Source: an uncultured Nonlabens sp. (GTDB lineage: Bacteria > Bacteroidota > Bacteroidia > Flavobacteriales > Flavobacteriaceae). From it: DNA of 43,181 bases. The first letter of the stretch is position 1, and every line of letters starts with the position of its first letter. Below the pieces are notes generated by a model. It did no database searches, was not told the origin of the DNA, and saw nothing but the letters and a program-made list of their open reading frames with translations. A program made the position numbers and the translations under genes. Positions 8,637 through 18,028 of the stretch are shown here, piece by piece. The stretch lies in NCBI GenBank assembly GCA_947491755.1, contig CANLKV010000006.1:1-43181 (forward strand), in the 5' to 3' direction.

Positions 8637-9796
8637 GCAGCGGTATTTTCTGTACTAGTGGCGTTTTCTTTTTCTTTCTCGGCTTTAGCCTGTTCCTCGG
8701 TTTTTACGATCATACCCTCATAGGCACCAGCAACGGTCTGACTTATAATAACAGTACCGTCTTCAAGACCTTTTAGTATAACGTTCTTATCAGAGAAATA
8801 AACTGGCTGCACTGTGACTAGTCTTAAAGCGCCTTCCTCGACAATAAAGATTTGATTGCCGTTTTGCAACAGGCTGCGATCTATCTCTATGGCCTGGTCT
8901 ACCTCGCGGGCATCCATCATAGCGGTCAAATACATTCCTGCCTTGAGATCTGGATGCTCTATTTGAATTACTACTACTATAGTTTGGGACGATTGGTCTA
9001 CCTTACCGTTCATTCGCACCACCTGCCCAGTGTATTCTTTAGTCTTAGAGATGTTGTATAATGCCACCTCTTCACCTATCTCTATAAGATCAGCAAATTC
9101 TCCACTCATCGCAACTTGCAGCTCATATATATCTGTCTGTATAAATTCTCCTAATTGCTGACCATTGCGTATCAACGTACCTTCAGACACAAGTGCATCT
9201 GTAAGAATACCGTTAAATGGAGCCACAATCCGATATTTTGCAAGACGACTTTCTAGGTTTTTGATATCGTAATAACTCCTATAAATATTACGACCTGTTA
9301 TAAAGTACTTTTCCTTTTGATCTACCGGCTCTGGCAATGCTGGTATTCTTTTATCTGTGTCCAATCGATCCAAATAGCGCTGCCAGTTATCATAGGATTG
9401 CGGGTAATCCAGACGCAAATCCGGCATAATCGCCGTTATCAAATTACTTAAGTTAGCACGGGCGCTACGCACCTGGGCATAGAATTCTGTATTATCAATA
9501 GAGATAAGAGTCTCTCCTGCCTTGTATTCTTGACCGGTTCTAAATAATTTGCTTACCGGCTGGAAAATCCCAGTCACTTCGGCATAGATCTCGACGCGTC
9601 GCTTTGCTTCTAGATTACCGTTTGCTGGTATTACAATAGGTATTGTTTTATTGTGAACCGTATCTGTCACAACAATTTTTACTTCTTTCTCCACCCTTGG
9701 TTTAGGCGCCGTTTTACTATCAATGATATATTTTGCCCCAAAAACAGCTCCTATGATAAGAAGCACTGCGATTACAGAGAGAACGACCTTGCGCAT
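8633..9796 (-). CDS. RND efflux periplasmic adaptor subunit (membrane fusion protein)
   Basis: The 387-residue adaptor joins the pump to the outer-membrane channel. It has an N-terminal membrane anchor (VVLSVIAVLLIIGAVFGA, about 4-22). A lipoyl/barrel-sandwich part follows (VIPANGNLEAKRRVEIYAEV and later RIVAPFNGILTDALVSEGT). A short helical hairpin lies between the two, then a beta-barrel and membrane-proximal domain. The C-terminal tail is rich in Glu, Lys and Ala. As first gene of the operon it likely sets expression of the pump and channel; no regulator gene is next to it. Confidence 0.93.
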   Translation of the reverse strand: MRKVVLSVIAVLLIIGAVFGAKYIIDSKTAPKPRVEKEVKIVVTDTVHNKTIPIVIPANGNLEAKRRVEIYAEVTGIFQPVSKLFRTGQEYKAGETLISIDNTEFYAQVRSARANLSNLITAIMPDLRLDYPQSYDNWQRYLDRLDTDKRIPALPEPVDQKEKYFITGRNIYRSYYDIKNLESRLAKYRIVAPFNGILTDALVSEGTLIRNGQQLGEFIQTDIYELQVAMSGEFADLIEIGEEVALYNISKTKEYTGQVVRMNGKVDQSSQTIVVVIQIEHPDLKAGMYLTAMMDAREVDQAIEIDRSLLQNGNQIFIVEEGALRLVTVQPVYFSDKNVILKGLEDGTVIISQTVAGAYEGMIVKTEEQAKAEKEKENATSTENTAA

Positions 9797-9822
9797 ATGA
9801 TGTGTTGTATTGTAGTAATTTA

Positions 9823-9830
9823 CAAAACTA
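9823..9830 (-). promoter_or_regulatory. Possible -7 element of the efflux operon
   Basis: On the minus strand TAGTTTTG matches TAnnTTTG, and a start near 9816 would give a leader of about 20 nt to the adaptor ATG. No good TTG is seen at the -33 distance, so the call is tentative. Confidence 0.4.
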
Positions 9831-9889
9831 GAAATGCATCCTAGTGACAGGGTTAAATAAACCCTAAAGTAAAAGGATACTACGTTTGT

Positions 9890-11818
9890 CTAAGTGTATA
9901 TCTCTAGCTCTTCTGATACTTGCTCCCACTTCAACATCCATTGTTCAAGTGACTTCTTCTTTTTATTGTATCGCTCAAAAAAATCAGTATCTGCAGCCGT
10001 TTTTTCATAATTTGCCGCTAGTTCTTGATCCATTTTGGCCAGATCTCGTTCTAGTTTATTGATCTCTGACTCTGCATTAGAAAGTCTGTTGTTCAATGAC
10101 TTGACCTTTTTTTGTTGCTCGTAAGAAGGTTTTGATTCTTCTTGATCTCGCTTTCGCGAAAGCGAACTATCCACCACCTGTGTACTTTTCTCTATCTCTC
10201 GCATGTCCCTGGCCTTGCGTTGCTCCAAGTAATAATCAATATCGCCCAAATAAGCATGAAGTTTATGATCTCTAAATTCGTAAACCAGATCTGTAAGACC
10301 TTGTAAAAACTCCCTGTCGTGAGATACTACAATCAATGTTCCTGCAAATTTAACTAGAGCCTGTTTCAACACATTCTTTGACTGAATGTCCAGGTGGTTT
10401 GTTGGCTCATCCATTATAAGAACGTTGAAAGGCTGCAACAATAGCTTACATAGAGCCAGCCGATTGCGCTCGCCACCACTTAAAACTTTTACCTTTTTTT
10501 CCACCTCGTCCCCACGGAACAGGAAGGAACCTAGCATATCTCTTACCTTGATTCTATTCGTATCATCTGCAGCATCGAGCATGGTATCTAGGATTGTTTT
10601 TTCTCCGTCTAGGTATTCTGCTTGATTCTGTGCAAAATATCCTAACTGTACGTTGTGCCCTAATTTTACATTGCCTTGATAATCTGTGATATCACCCACT
10701 ATAATTTTTGCTAGTGTAGATTTTCCCATACCATTTTGACCCACAAAAGCAATTCTCGTGCTGCGCTCTACGTTAAGATCTACCCCTTGTAACACATTCT
10801 TATCTGCATAAGATTTTTTAATCTGCTCTATCTCTAAAACAATTTTACCAGGTTGTACAGATTGTGTAAAATTGATATTCATGGCAGCGTTATCCACCTG
10901 GTCGACCTCAACCACATCCATGCGATTCAATTTTTTTACCAGTGATTGAGCCATGGTGGCTTTACTAGCTTTGGCCTTAAATTTTTCTATCAGCTTCTCT
11001 GTGCGTTCAATCTCTTTTTGTTGATTTTTTGCAGTTGCAGCCTGTTGTTCTCGCAACTCTGCTCTCAACTCTAGAAATTTAGTGTATGGCTTTGGGTAGT
11101 CATAGATCCGCCCCAGACTTATCTCGATCGTGCGATTAGTCACATTGTCTAGAAACATTTTATCGTGACTTACAATCACAACAGCACCAGGATAGGTTTG
11201 TAGAAATCCTTCTAACCACAGAATGGAATCAATATCCAGGTGGTTTGTTGGCTCATCCAACAACAAAATGTCGTGTTTCTCTAACAGCAGTTTTGCCAGC
11301 TCGATTCTCATGCGCCATCCGCCAGATAACTCATCTGTTAATTTGTCAAATTGCTCTGGTTTAAACGCGAGGCCCTTTAATATCTTCTCTGTCTCGCCTT
11401 TGTATTGATAACCACCTATAATCTCATACTCGTGGGTTAAATCTCCTATTGACTGGATCAGCTCCATATAACTATCAGATTCATAATCTGTTCTTGTAGC
11501 TAGTTGATGGTTGATATGGTCCATTTGAGTCTCTATAGACCTTGCTTTTTCAAAAGCAGTATACGCCTCCTCCAGAACGGTCCTACCCATTTCAAAATCG
11601 ATATCCTGTCTTAAAAACCCAATGCTGATGTCCTTCTCTACCGCTAGAAATCCCTGGTCTGCAGGGATGTCACCGGCAATCACCTTGAGCATGGTGGACT
11701 TACCCGCACCGTTTTTACCTATCAGCCCAACGCGGTTGCCCGCATTGAGCCTGAAAGTTATTTCTTCAAACAAGGGTTCACCGCCGAAGCTGACATGTAA
11801 ATCGTGGATGTTAAGCAT
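9890..11818 (-). CDS. ABC-F family ATP-binding protein
   Basis: A 642-residue soluble protein with two ABC ATPase domains, as in translation factors of the ABC-F type (Uup/EttA relatives). Walker A motifs are GKNGAGKST and GQNGMGKST, signatures LSGGWRMR and LSGGERNR, Walker B segments DILLLDEPTNHLD and VLIMDEPTNHLD. The linker between the domains is the expected charged helix pair, and a Uup-like C-terminal coiled coil follows (last ~90 residues). There is no membrane domain, so it is not a transporter. I take ATG 11818 (MLNIHDLHVSFGG), the normal family start, rather than the in-frame ATG seven codons upstream. A palindromic repeat encodes SLSRKRD in the linker before the coiled coil. Confidence 0.92.
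   Translation of the reverse strand: MLNIHDLHVSFGGEPLFEEITFRLNAGNRVGLIGKNGAGKSTMLKVIAGDIPADQGFLAVEKDISIGFLRQDIDFEMGRTVLEEAYTAFEKARSIETQMDHINHQLATRTDYESDSYMELIQSIGDLTHEYEIIGGYQYKGETEKILKGLAFKPEQFDKLTDELSGGWRMRIELAKLLLEKHDILLLDEPTNHLDIDSILWLEGFLQTYPGAVVIVSHDKMFLDNVTNRTIEISLGRIYDYPKPYTKFLELRAELREQQAATAKNQQKEIERTEKLIEKFKAKASKATMAQSLVKKLNRMDVVEVDQVDNAAMNINFTQSVQPGKIVLEIEQIKKSYADKNVLQGVDLNVERSTRIAFVGQNGMGKSTLAKIIVGDITDYQGNVKLGHNVQLGYFAQNQAEYLDGEKTILDTMLDAADDTNRIKVRDMLGSFLFRGDEVEKKVKVLSGGERNRLALCKLLLQPFNVLIMDEPTNHLDIQSKNVLKQALVKFAGTLIVVSHDREFLQGLTDLVYEFRDHKLHAYLGDIDYYLEQRKARDMREIEKSTQVVDSSLSRKRDQEESKPSYEQQKKVKSLNNRLSNAESEINKLERDLAKMDQELAANYEKTAADTDFFERYNKKKKSLEQWMLKWEQVSEELEIYT
10148..10165. repeat. 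Palindromic repeat, copy 3 (inside ABC-F gene)
   Basis: The exact core lies at 10149-10164 with T/A flanks. This is the only intragenic copy read in a different frame, giving SLSRKR instead of AFAKA. It falls in the linker between the second ATPase domain and the C-terminal coiled coil, where sequence is not conserved. Confidence 0.9.
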
Positions 11819-11828
11819 AGTAATTTTG

Positions 11829-11844
11829 TATCTTTGCAAAGATG
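11829..11844. promoter_or_regulatory. Possible divergent promoter elements
   Basis: The short palindrome TCTTTGCAAAGA (11831-11842) sits between the divergent ABC-F and DUF983 genes. On the plus strand TATCTTTG (11829-11836) fits the -7 consensus for the DUF983 gene. On the minus strand CATCTTTG is one base off for the ABC-F gene. Neither side has a good -33 TTG. Confidence 0.4.
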
Positions 11845-11875
11845 CATTTATCCATCATAACGCTAAAGTTTTCCC

Positions 11876-12256
11876 ATGCTAAAAGGCACTAAAATCTATA
11901 GTATTTTAACAGGTACTTGCCCTGTGTGTCAGGAGGAATCCATGTATACCAGTGCTAATTTATACAACCCAAAGAAAACTCAAGAAATGAGAGAGCGTTG
12001 TTCAAATTGCGGCACAAAATATAAAATTGAGCCCAGCTTTTTCTACGGTTCTATGTACGTGAGCTATGGCGTGGGCGTTGCTATTGCAATGCTTGCATTT
12101 GCAGTCACCTATTTCCTACTGGACATGTCACGATGGAACATTTTTCTTGTCATTACAGCGATATCAATTTTTAGTCTACCTATTGTGATACGTGTATCTC
12201 GTAATATCTGGATCAATATCTTTATGGACTATGATCCTGAAAAGGCTAAGAGTTAA
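11876..12256 (+). CDS. DUF983 family membrane protein with zinc-ribbon-like N terminus
   Basis: A 126-residue protein with two cysteine pairs in its N-terminal half (CPVCQ and CSNCG), as expected for a small zinc ribbon. Two membrane segments follow (about residues 61-82, GVGVAIAMLAFAVTYFLL, and 88-105, IFLVITAISIFSLPIVI). The layout matches DUF983, a family of unknown function common in Bacteroidota. It is divergent from the ABC-F gene, and its last 11 bases overlap the end of the convergent flavoprotein gene. Family sure, function unknown. Confidence 0.85.
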   Translation: MLKGTKIYSILTGTCPVCQEESMYTSANLYNPKKTQEMRERCSNCGTKYKIEPSFFYGSMYVSYGVGVAIAMLAFAVTYFLLDMSRWNIFLVITAISIFSLPIVIRVSRNIWINIFMDYDPEKAKS

Positions 12257-13286
12257 AACGAGCAATATCCATTTCAACAGGCAAAATGCGCCCGTTGTAT
12301 ATCGCATTATATAGCATATGAGAAGCCAATGGCGCTACAAGCGATGCGCGACTGCCCATCCCATTAAAACAATGCAAGCGTTCATATTTATGATGTGTCC
12401 CTACAAATGGGCGCCTATCTACCGTAGTAGGACGAATGCTACTTTTTTGTTCAATAATAGTAAAAGGCAGTTCTAGAAAGGTTCTTAATTTTTCTAATAA
12501 ATACTCCCTAGATGTGATCGTCGGTTGATCGTCGTCAAATTCTCTACTGTAAGTCGCACCCACCCAAAATTGATCATCTTTATAAGGCATTAAGAAAACT
12601 GAAGATTTTACAATTTGCTGCAATTCTAGACCTGGACATTTAATAATCAACACCTCACCTTTATTCCCCTGCATGGGCAAATGATTTAGCCATGGATTTT
12701 TAGCAATTGCCATGCCCTCTGCAAAAATAATATGGCGTGCCTCAATACCCTGGTACCTTATACCATCATCTAAGATTTCTAGGCTGTCATATTGGAACCG
12801 CTCTTGAAGCAATTCTTGTCGCCTTTTAAAGTAGTTGATAGAATTTTGCATGTAGGCAAGTGTATCTAGCCAGCCGGTGTGGTTTACTAATCCATAACCA
12901 CAAGGAGCATGGATGCCATCCACATCTTCATGAATCGTATGTTTATTCATGAATGGCGCTAGATCATCACGCTGTGACTTTCTGATCCAGGTGGTCTTTT
13001 CACGATCGTCGTGCAACCGCCGCCAGATAGGTGTAAGATGTATTATTGAAGTGTCCAGGTAACCCTCTACTTGTGTATAAAAAGGATATAGTACCTCCAG
13101 CTGTTCTTGAGCCTGCCATACGGGACTGAAACGTTTAAGCACCACCGGATTAAACACTCCTGCAGCTACGTGACTGGAGGCCTTGCGATCATCTGCAAAC
13201 CACATGATATCCTTTCCCTGCAAATGCCACTGCCACGCCAGAGTAGTCCCAGCAATACCACCACCTACTATTATTGCATCTTTCAT
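12246..13286 (-). CDS. FAD-dependent oxidoreductase (DAO family)
   Basis: A 346-residue flavoprotein of the D-amino-acid oxidase/glycine oxidase fold. The N terminus MKDAIIVGGGIAGTTLAWQW is the dinucleotide-binding beta-alpha-beta motif, and a C-terminal FAD-contacting segment (SSIRPTTVDRRPFVG, then HCFNGMGSRAS) closes the fold. The substrate is not evident; ThiO-like or MnmC-C-like activity is possible. I chose ATG 13286 because it puts the GGGIAG motif at the usual place. The frame runs on upstream to 13373, but that would place coding sequence across the gldN terminator. It converges with the DUF983 gene. Confidence 0.85.
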   Translation of the reverse strand: MKDAIIVGGGIAGTTLAWQWHLQGKDIMWFADDRKASSHVAAGVFNPVVLKRFSPVWQAQEQLEVLYPFYTQVEGYLDTSIIHLTPIWRRLHDDREKTTWIRKSQRDDLAPFMNKHTIHEDVDGIHAPCGYGLVNHTGWLDTLAYMQNSINYFKRRQELLQERFQYDSLEILDDGIRYQGIEARHIIFAEGMAIAKNPWLNHLPMQGNKGEVLIIKCPGLELQQIVKSSVFLMPYKDDQFWVGATYSREFDDDQPTITSREYLLEKLRTFLELPFTIIEQKSSIRPTTVDRRPFVGTHHKYERLHCFNGMGSRASLVAPLASHMLYNAIYNGRILPVEMDIARFNS

Positions 13287-13313
13287 ATAGTAAAAATACT
13301 GAGAAATGCGCAT

Positions 13314-13348
13314 AAAAAAAGCCTTGCACTTGCAAGGCTTTTTTTTTA
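13314..13348 (-). terminator. Strong terminator after gldN
   Basis: GCCTTGC (13321-13327) pairs with GCAAGGC (13332-13338) around an ACTT loop, flanked by seven A on the left and ten T on the right. It can work on both strands, but its place 13 bases past the gldN stop shows it ends the leftward gld operon. Confidence 0.9.
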
Positions 13349-13360
13349 AAAACTGCGGCG

Positions 13361-14239
13361 TTAATAATTCCACATGTCTAACTCAAAATTGCGAATCATT
13401 TCCTTAAGTCGCTCTGATTCTAATAATTGCATCATGGAATTTTCTGCAATGTAATTCTCAATTTCTCGATCTCCTTGCACATTGTCAATCTTATAAATCG
13501 TAGCATTGAAATACCTTGAATTTAGTAGATGATCAAATGTCAACGGTCTTGCAGAGTTTTTAGGATTAAACACCTTTGCTTCATGCAATGTCTCTCTCAA
13601 ATCTGGATAAAATACCCAGAACAACTCCACGCCTTGTGGATCGTCTAGAAAATTAACATCTGGTGTTACCGGTGCAATCGCGATAAGGCGGTACTTTAAT
13701 TCTGACTGACGGCTATCAAAATACCATACACCACGTATGCGATACTGTGAAACCATGTTTGCGTTAATGGTAGTAGTGGTAATAAATTCTGCCGGAACAC
13801 TACCAGTTTCATTAAATCGTTGTATACCAACGTCTGATGTGTCAACCCTTTTTAAACTGCTACCTAGATCCTCAAACTTTCTCGCAGCATTACCGTAAGA
13901 GTCTGCATAGAGTTTTACTTTCCCTTCTGATGCTGCCTTAAGGATAAGATGAAATAACGACCTGCGATCACTCCCTACAAAGTTAGTGTCGACTGGATAA
14001 TATAACGGGAAGTTTACTTTCTCGTCTAGATCAATTTTCTCCCATACATTGCGCTCCCACAAGATATCTCTATCTCCTACAAAACCGTAAGGTAATGGCT
14101 TGTCATTATCATTGATAACCTGCTCAAGAGTTTTCTCTCCTATCTGGTCAAATGATTTTGCGTTAAGAATATTGTTCTGCGCCTGTGAGAGATTGCTTAT
14201 CAAAAGCAATGCAAAAAAGGCTAATACTTTATTCATCAT
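13361..14239 (-). CDS. gldN: Gliding motility / T9SS protein GldN
   Basis: A 292-residue secreted protein with a clear signal peptide (MMNKVLAFFALLLISNLSQAQ). GldN (PorN in Porphyromonas) joins the lipoprotein GldK in the periplasmic ring of the type IX secretion system. Typical family sequence is present: DRDILWERNVWEKIDLDEKVNFPLYYP (cited as positions 58-84) and the motif VWYFDSRQSELKYRLIAIAP. It is last in the gldKLMN operon, 11 bases after gldM, and is followed by a strong terminator. Confidence 0.95.
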   Translation of the reverse strand: MMNKVLAFFALLLISNLSQAQNNILNAKSFDQIGEKTLEQVINDNDKPLPYGFVGDRDILWERNVWEKIDLDEKVNFPLYYPVDTNFVGSDRRSLFHLILKAASEGKVKLYADSYGNAARKFEDLGSSLKRVDTSDVGIQRFNETGSVPAEFITTTTINANMVSQYRIRGVWYFDSRQSELKYRLIAIAPVTPDVNFLDDPQGVELFWVFYPDLRETLHEAKVFNPKNSARPLTFDHLLNSRYFNATIYKIDNVQGDREIENYIAENSMMQLLESERLKEMIRNFELDMWNY

Positions 14240-14250
14240 GATATATTTTT

Positions 14251-15801
14251 TTAATCTGTCAATTCAACGGATACAGGTGTAGTCGCCTTAGTGCGCACCC
14301 CAGGTACCGTTGTTTTAATTTGAGCGATTTGAACGATTGAACCTTGTGGCGCACGCTGTAACGCAGCTTTTGCCGCATCGTTCAATTTATTTCCTGACAC
14401 CTTTATACCCGGTTGCCCCTGTACTTTAAAAATAAACTCTGTCACTTGTGGTGTTAGATCAAAGTCAAAGTCAAGGAACTCTGCAGAAATGGTAGATATC
14501 GCTAGGTTAGCTCTATTCTTGCGCACTCCATCAAACTCACCACTTATAAGTCCAGTAGGATTAGGTAAATCTTTAATACGGAATTCTTTAGAATCTGTAG
14601 CCGTAGTACCGTCTGGCAACTTTGCAGATACATTGATATTTACTTTAGCTCCCGTTGAAGGTTTCATCATGTAACTAGCCCCACCTGTTTTTGACAATCC
14701 AGGAGCATTAGCAGTAACCTTACTAGGATCTACACCTGCAAAAGAAATAGTCATAGGGTTATCCACCCCACGGTACACCACATTCATTTTATCTGCACTT
14801 ATTGTGGCAGAATTAGGTCGGCCTATTACAGAATATTTTTGAGCAATAGGAATTGTTACCGTCTCGCCATTTTCTATAAATTGCATTTCTCCCTTGATCT
14901 CTTTATCTCCTACAGATCCAGCACCAAAGTTGAGCATCACTCGACCATTTTGAATCTGGCTTGCAGGCACTTCAGAACCATTAATGATTACTTTAGTTGG
15001 TTTTAAATTATCATCGTATCGCCCCAGAACAATTTCTCCTGTCACGGTCTCTCCATTGAAGTAAGCTCCTTTCTCTAGATTAACGATCGATCTATAATTG
15101 TTCATAGAAGCAATCTCTATAAGCTCTCCTTGCAACAGTTGCCCTAATACATCAGCCTCGGCATTTTTGATGTCGTTTTGCATCTGGGTCAAGTTAGCTT
15201 TTGATGCAATAAGTGGGTAACCTTCAAAATGATATCTTAAATAAGAGATCATGGGACTGTCTGGATCTGCTCGCTCTGATGGCACATCGCTCGTATCAAA
15301 TTTCGCTTGAATTTCTGCTTTCAAATCTGCATAACCTTCCTCTGGCAGTGCATTGATCATCCCATTGCGATAAGCGTCCATTTGATCAATAAACTCCTGA
15401 CCTTCCTCTGATAATCCATCGCCTTTAAAGAATTTGCTATCCAAAAAGTCTGTTTTGTCCTGCGCTTGAAAATCTCCTTGTTTATCTGCTGCTACAGATG
15501 CCATCATCTCTGCCTTGATACCAGCTAGATAATTATCAAAACGCTCACTTACCTCAGTAATTACTGCGGCAGACTGGGCTGCTTCTTGATATTGTTTAGG
15601 CTGCTCTTTTGCTTTGGCGGCAAGCGCTGCAAACGAGGCTTCGTTTCTTATCTCGAGTGTTTCGTTGTTATTTGAAACACTTTCTTCCATGAGACCAAAA
15701 GCCGTCAAGACTTCCTTACTCATATTTAAAGCCAGCATTGCGATAAAAACCAGATACATTAGGTTAATCATCTTCTGCCTTGGGCTATTTCCTCCTGCCA
15801 T
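14251..15801 (-). CDS. gldM: Gliding motility / T9SS motor protein GldM
   Basis: A 516-residue protein with one N-terminal membrane helix (about residues 11-30, MINLMYLVFIAMLALNMSKE) and a long periplasmic part. In the known T9SS, GldM dimers with GldL pentamers form the proton-driven rotary motor, and the periplasmic arm reaches the GldK-GldN ring. The start MAGGNSPRQKMINLMYLVF is the conserved family start. The length is that of typical GldM. It lies between gldL (36 bases upstream) and gldN. Confidence 0.96.
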   Translation of the reverse strand: MAGGNSPRQKMINLMYLVFIAMLALNMSKEVLTAFGLMEESVSNNNETLEIRNEASFAALAAKAKEQPKQYQEAAQSAAVITEVSERFDNYLAGIKAEMMASVAADKQGDFQAQDKTDFLDSKFFKGDGLSEEGQEFIDQMDAYRNGMINALPEEGYADLKAEIQAKFDTSDVPSERADPDSPMISYLRYHFEGYPLIASKANLTQMQNDIKNAEADVLGQLLQGELIEIASMNNYRSIVNLEKGAYFNGETVTGEIVLGRYDDNLKPTKVIINGSEVPASQIQNGRVMLNFGAGSVGDKEIKGEMQFIENGETVTIPIAQKYSVIGRPNSATISADKMNVVYRGVDNPMTISFAGVDPSKVTANAPGLSKTGGASYMMKPSTGAKVNINVSAKLPDGTTATDSKEFRIKDLPNPTGLISGEFDGVRKNRANLAISTISAEFLDFDFDLTPQVTEFIFKVQGQPGIKVSGNKLNDAAKAALQRAPQGSIVQIAQIKTTVPGVRTKATTPVSVELTD

Positions 15802-15837
15802 AATTGTTTAATTAGTTGTTATAAGAATGAAACCTAA

Positions 15838-16503
15838 TTATCCTTTCATAGCTCCTAGCATGTTGCCATACACACCATTAAGACTGCTCAAGTTATTTGC
15901 AAGACCTTCCATTTGTTCTTTAAGCCTGCCTGCATTTGCAGCGACCTCTTGATTAACCTCTGCTTGACGGGCGGTACTTTCTACCTGTACTTTGTAAAGG
16001 CTGTTAAGTGATTCCATTTGAGCAGCAGCTAGTGCCATCTCTTCAGAATATTTTTTTGTTGATGACATGGCTTCCGCTGTAGGTGCCATTCCTTTTGCAG
16101 CTCCTTCAAAGTTGCGTATGCTGGTACCTAGACTCTCCATCAATGCTGCATCGACCTTTGCATCTTTAAGCATTGCGTCTAGCTTTTGAGATAACATACC
16201 TTGTGCCTCTTCTACCTCTGCAGCACTGTTTTTTTTCGCTTTCGCGGAAGCGCCACCACCGGCAAGTTCTGGATAAACGATCGACCAGTCTAGATCTTCT
16301 TCTACTGGTTCAAATGCCGCTACGGCAAAAATTAGAGCTTCAGTAATAAGACCGATAGCGAGTAAGTCGCCACCAGTAAGGGTATAGAAACCTAATGGTA
16401 ATTCCCAGTGCAATATTTTAAAAAGAGCGCCTAGAATTACGATTGAGGCTCCTAGACCGTAAGCCATATTAAATAATTTCTTTGTTGTTTTAGACTGTGC
16501 CAT
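15838..16503 (-). CDS. gldL: Gliding motility / T9SS motor protein GldL
   Basis: A 221-residue inner-membrane protein with two N-terminal membrane helices (about 13-32 and 45-63) and a long cytoplasmic helical tail. GldL is the stator-like partner of GldM in the proton-powered motor. Charged residues lie within or next to the membrane part (Lys29, Glu55), as expected for a proton path. A palindromic repeat copy encodes ASAKAKK at residues 85-91, just after the membrane-proximal VYPELAGGG segment and before the coiled tail. Confidence 0.95.
   Translation of the reverse strand: MAQSKTTKKLFNMAYGLGASIVILGALFKILHWELPLGFYTLTGGDLLAIGLITEALIFAVAAFEPVEEDLDWSIVYPELAGGGASAKAKKNSAAEVEEAQGMLSQKLDAMLKDAKVDAALMESLGTSIRNFEGAAKGMAPTAEAMSSTKKYSEEMALAAAQMESLNSLYKVQVESTARQAEVNQEVAANAGRLKEQMEGLANNLSSLNGVYGNMLGAMKG
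16237..16252. repeat. Palindromic repeat, copy 4 (inside gldL, one-base variant)
   Basis: CGCTTTCGCGGAAGCG differs from the core by one base (A to G in the right arm). On the coding strand it gives ASAKA instead of AFAKA. The same variant occurs in topA and at 21900. Confidence 0.9.
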
Positions 16504-16549
16504 TATTAGGTACTTTAATTAGATTATAGTTAGTTGTTGATAGTTGGTA

Positions 16550-17917
16550 TTAATTTGTTGCTGCGTTAAGCGTTACATCTGTTCCTACATAGGATTGTAC
16601 GGTTCTAAAACCGATGTAGCTTCTAGCAGAGTCCTGGTACTCGTAATCTCTGGTTCCTACTTCTAGGAAGTAAGACACGTCTTTCCAGGATCCTCCACGT
16701 ACTCCTTTACGACGATTGTTCTCATCATTGACCACCGGGCTCATTGAGCTCATGTACTCATAAGCACCTGGTTCATATGAGGAGTTTACCCACTCAGACA
16801 CATTACCAGCCATGTTGTACAAATTGTAGTCGTTAGGTTCGTATGCATCTGCCTCTACGGTGTAAAGAGCTTGATCTGCGGCATAATCCCCACGCAATGG
16901 TTTAAAGTTTGCCATAAAGCAACCACGATCATTTTTTGCATAAGGTCCTCCCCATGGATAGGTAGCGCCTTCTAATCCACCGCGAGCGGCATACTCCCAT
17001 TCTGCCTCTGTAGGTAAGCGGTAAGGAAACACATCATCGCGACCTTTTTGCTTTCTACGATATCCATTATGATATAAAGTTCTCCATTGTGCAAATGCCT
17101 TAGCTTGTTGCCAGGTCACACCTACCACTGGATAGTCACTGTAAGCCTCATGATAAAAGTAATCATTGTGCATAGGCTCATTATAACTATAGTTAAAGTC
17201 CCGTATCCATACAGTAGTATCTGGATAAACTTTTACCTCTTTTGTTTTGATGAAGTCTTTTCTAGATAAAGACGGATTTTTAACTGCGGCCTGCACATCT
17301 TTTACAGAATAACGAAAGATCAATTTATTAACATCGATAGTGCGCTTTCCATTATAAGCCTCTTCAAAAGGAATATACATGGAGTCATAGGCCTCTGCAT
17401 AGTATTCATCTGGAATATCCTCAGTATCCCATATGAGGTCTTCATCCCAGTTTAATTTGCGACCTTCATAACCTGTATCTCCTAGTCCTATATAGTTTTC
17501 TTCCACATATTGTTCCCATACCGTAGGATTTGCGTTTGATGCATCCTGAAATGCAAAATCGCCGGTCCCGCCGCTACCAGGAGTAAGACCCTCGTCATCT
17601 GCAATGATCGCAAGACGCATTCTTAAGGTGGAGTCTCTTACCCACTCTGTAAATTGACGATATTCTGAGTTTGTGATTTCCGTCTCATCCATATAGAATG
17701 AAGGTACGGTAACAGTTTTTGCGGGAGCGTTAAGTGTAGCAGCGATATCATCATCTGCCTTTCCCATTATAAAAGATCCTCCTGGCACGAGTGTCATTCC
17801 ATATGGTTTCTCTGGATGCCATTTTTTACCTTTTACACCTACAAGCTGTCCTCGATCTCCTTTTCCACAACTAGCGAGAAAAGCCACGACCGCAACTAGC
17901 ATTAGTAATTTTTTCAT
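16550..17917 (-). CDS. gldK: Gliding motility / T9SS lipoprotein GldK
   Basis: A 455-residue outer-membrane lipoprotein with signal peptide and lipobox LASC (Cys17). It has a formylglycine-generating-enzyme-like (SUMF1) fold: MTLVPGGSFIMGKADDD near the start, then YRLPTEAEWEYAARGG, YNLYNMAGNVSEWVN and GVRGGSW. GldK is structural, forming the periplasmic ring with GldN; it is not expected to be an oxidase. First gene of gldKLMN here. A candidate promoter was not clear: upstream only an imperfect -7 (ATTCTTTG on the minus strand) is seen. Confidence 0.96.
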   Translation of the reverse strand: MKKLLMLVAVVAFLASCGKGDRGQLVGVKGKKWHPEKPYGMTLVPGGSFIMGKADDDIAATLNAPAKTVTVPSFYMDETEITNSEYRQFTEWVRDSTLRMRLAIIADDEGLTPGSGGTGDFAFQDASNANPTVWEQYVEENYIGLGDTGYEGRKLNWDEDLIWDTEDIPDEYYAEAYDSMYIPFEEAYNGKRTIDVNKLIFRYSVKDVQAAVKNPSLSRKDFIKTKEVKVYPDTTVWIRDFNYSYNEPMHNDYFYHEAYSDYPVVGVTWQQAKAFAQWRTLYHNGYRRKQKGRDDVFPYRLPTEAEWEYAARGGLEGATYPWGGPYAKNDRGCFMANFKPLRGDYAADQALYTVEADAYEPNDYNLYNMAGNVSEWVNSSYEPGAYEYMSSMSPVVNDENNRRKGVRGGSWKDVSYFLEVGTRDYEYQDSARSYIGFRTVQSYVGTDVTLNAATN

Positions 17918-18028
17918 AAGTAAGTCCCTCTATGGTTTAAGTTTCAAGCTGGTAAACCTATTGCAAAGAATTCATTCCGCCAACTATTTTCTACTGATTT
18001 CTCCGATTAAAGGCAATAGAAATGTTAA

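Noticed and set aside
9849..9865. Terminator of the ABC-F or efflux transcript
   Set aside because: AGGGTT/AACCCT forms only a 6-bp stem without a following T-run, and it lies upstream of the leftward adaptor gene.
13287..13373. Longer N-terminus of the DAO-type flavoprotein
   Set aside because: The extra 29 codons run across the gldN terminator hairpin and precede the FAD motif, which normally begins at the N-terminus.
16550..17917. GldK as a formylglycine-generating or ergothioneine-type enzyme
   Set aside because: The SUMF1 fold is shared, but the lipobox and the gldLMN neighbours show the structural T9SS role.
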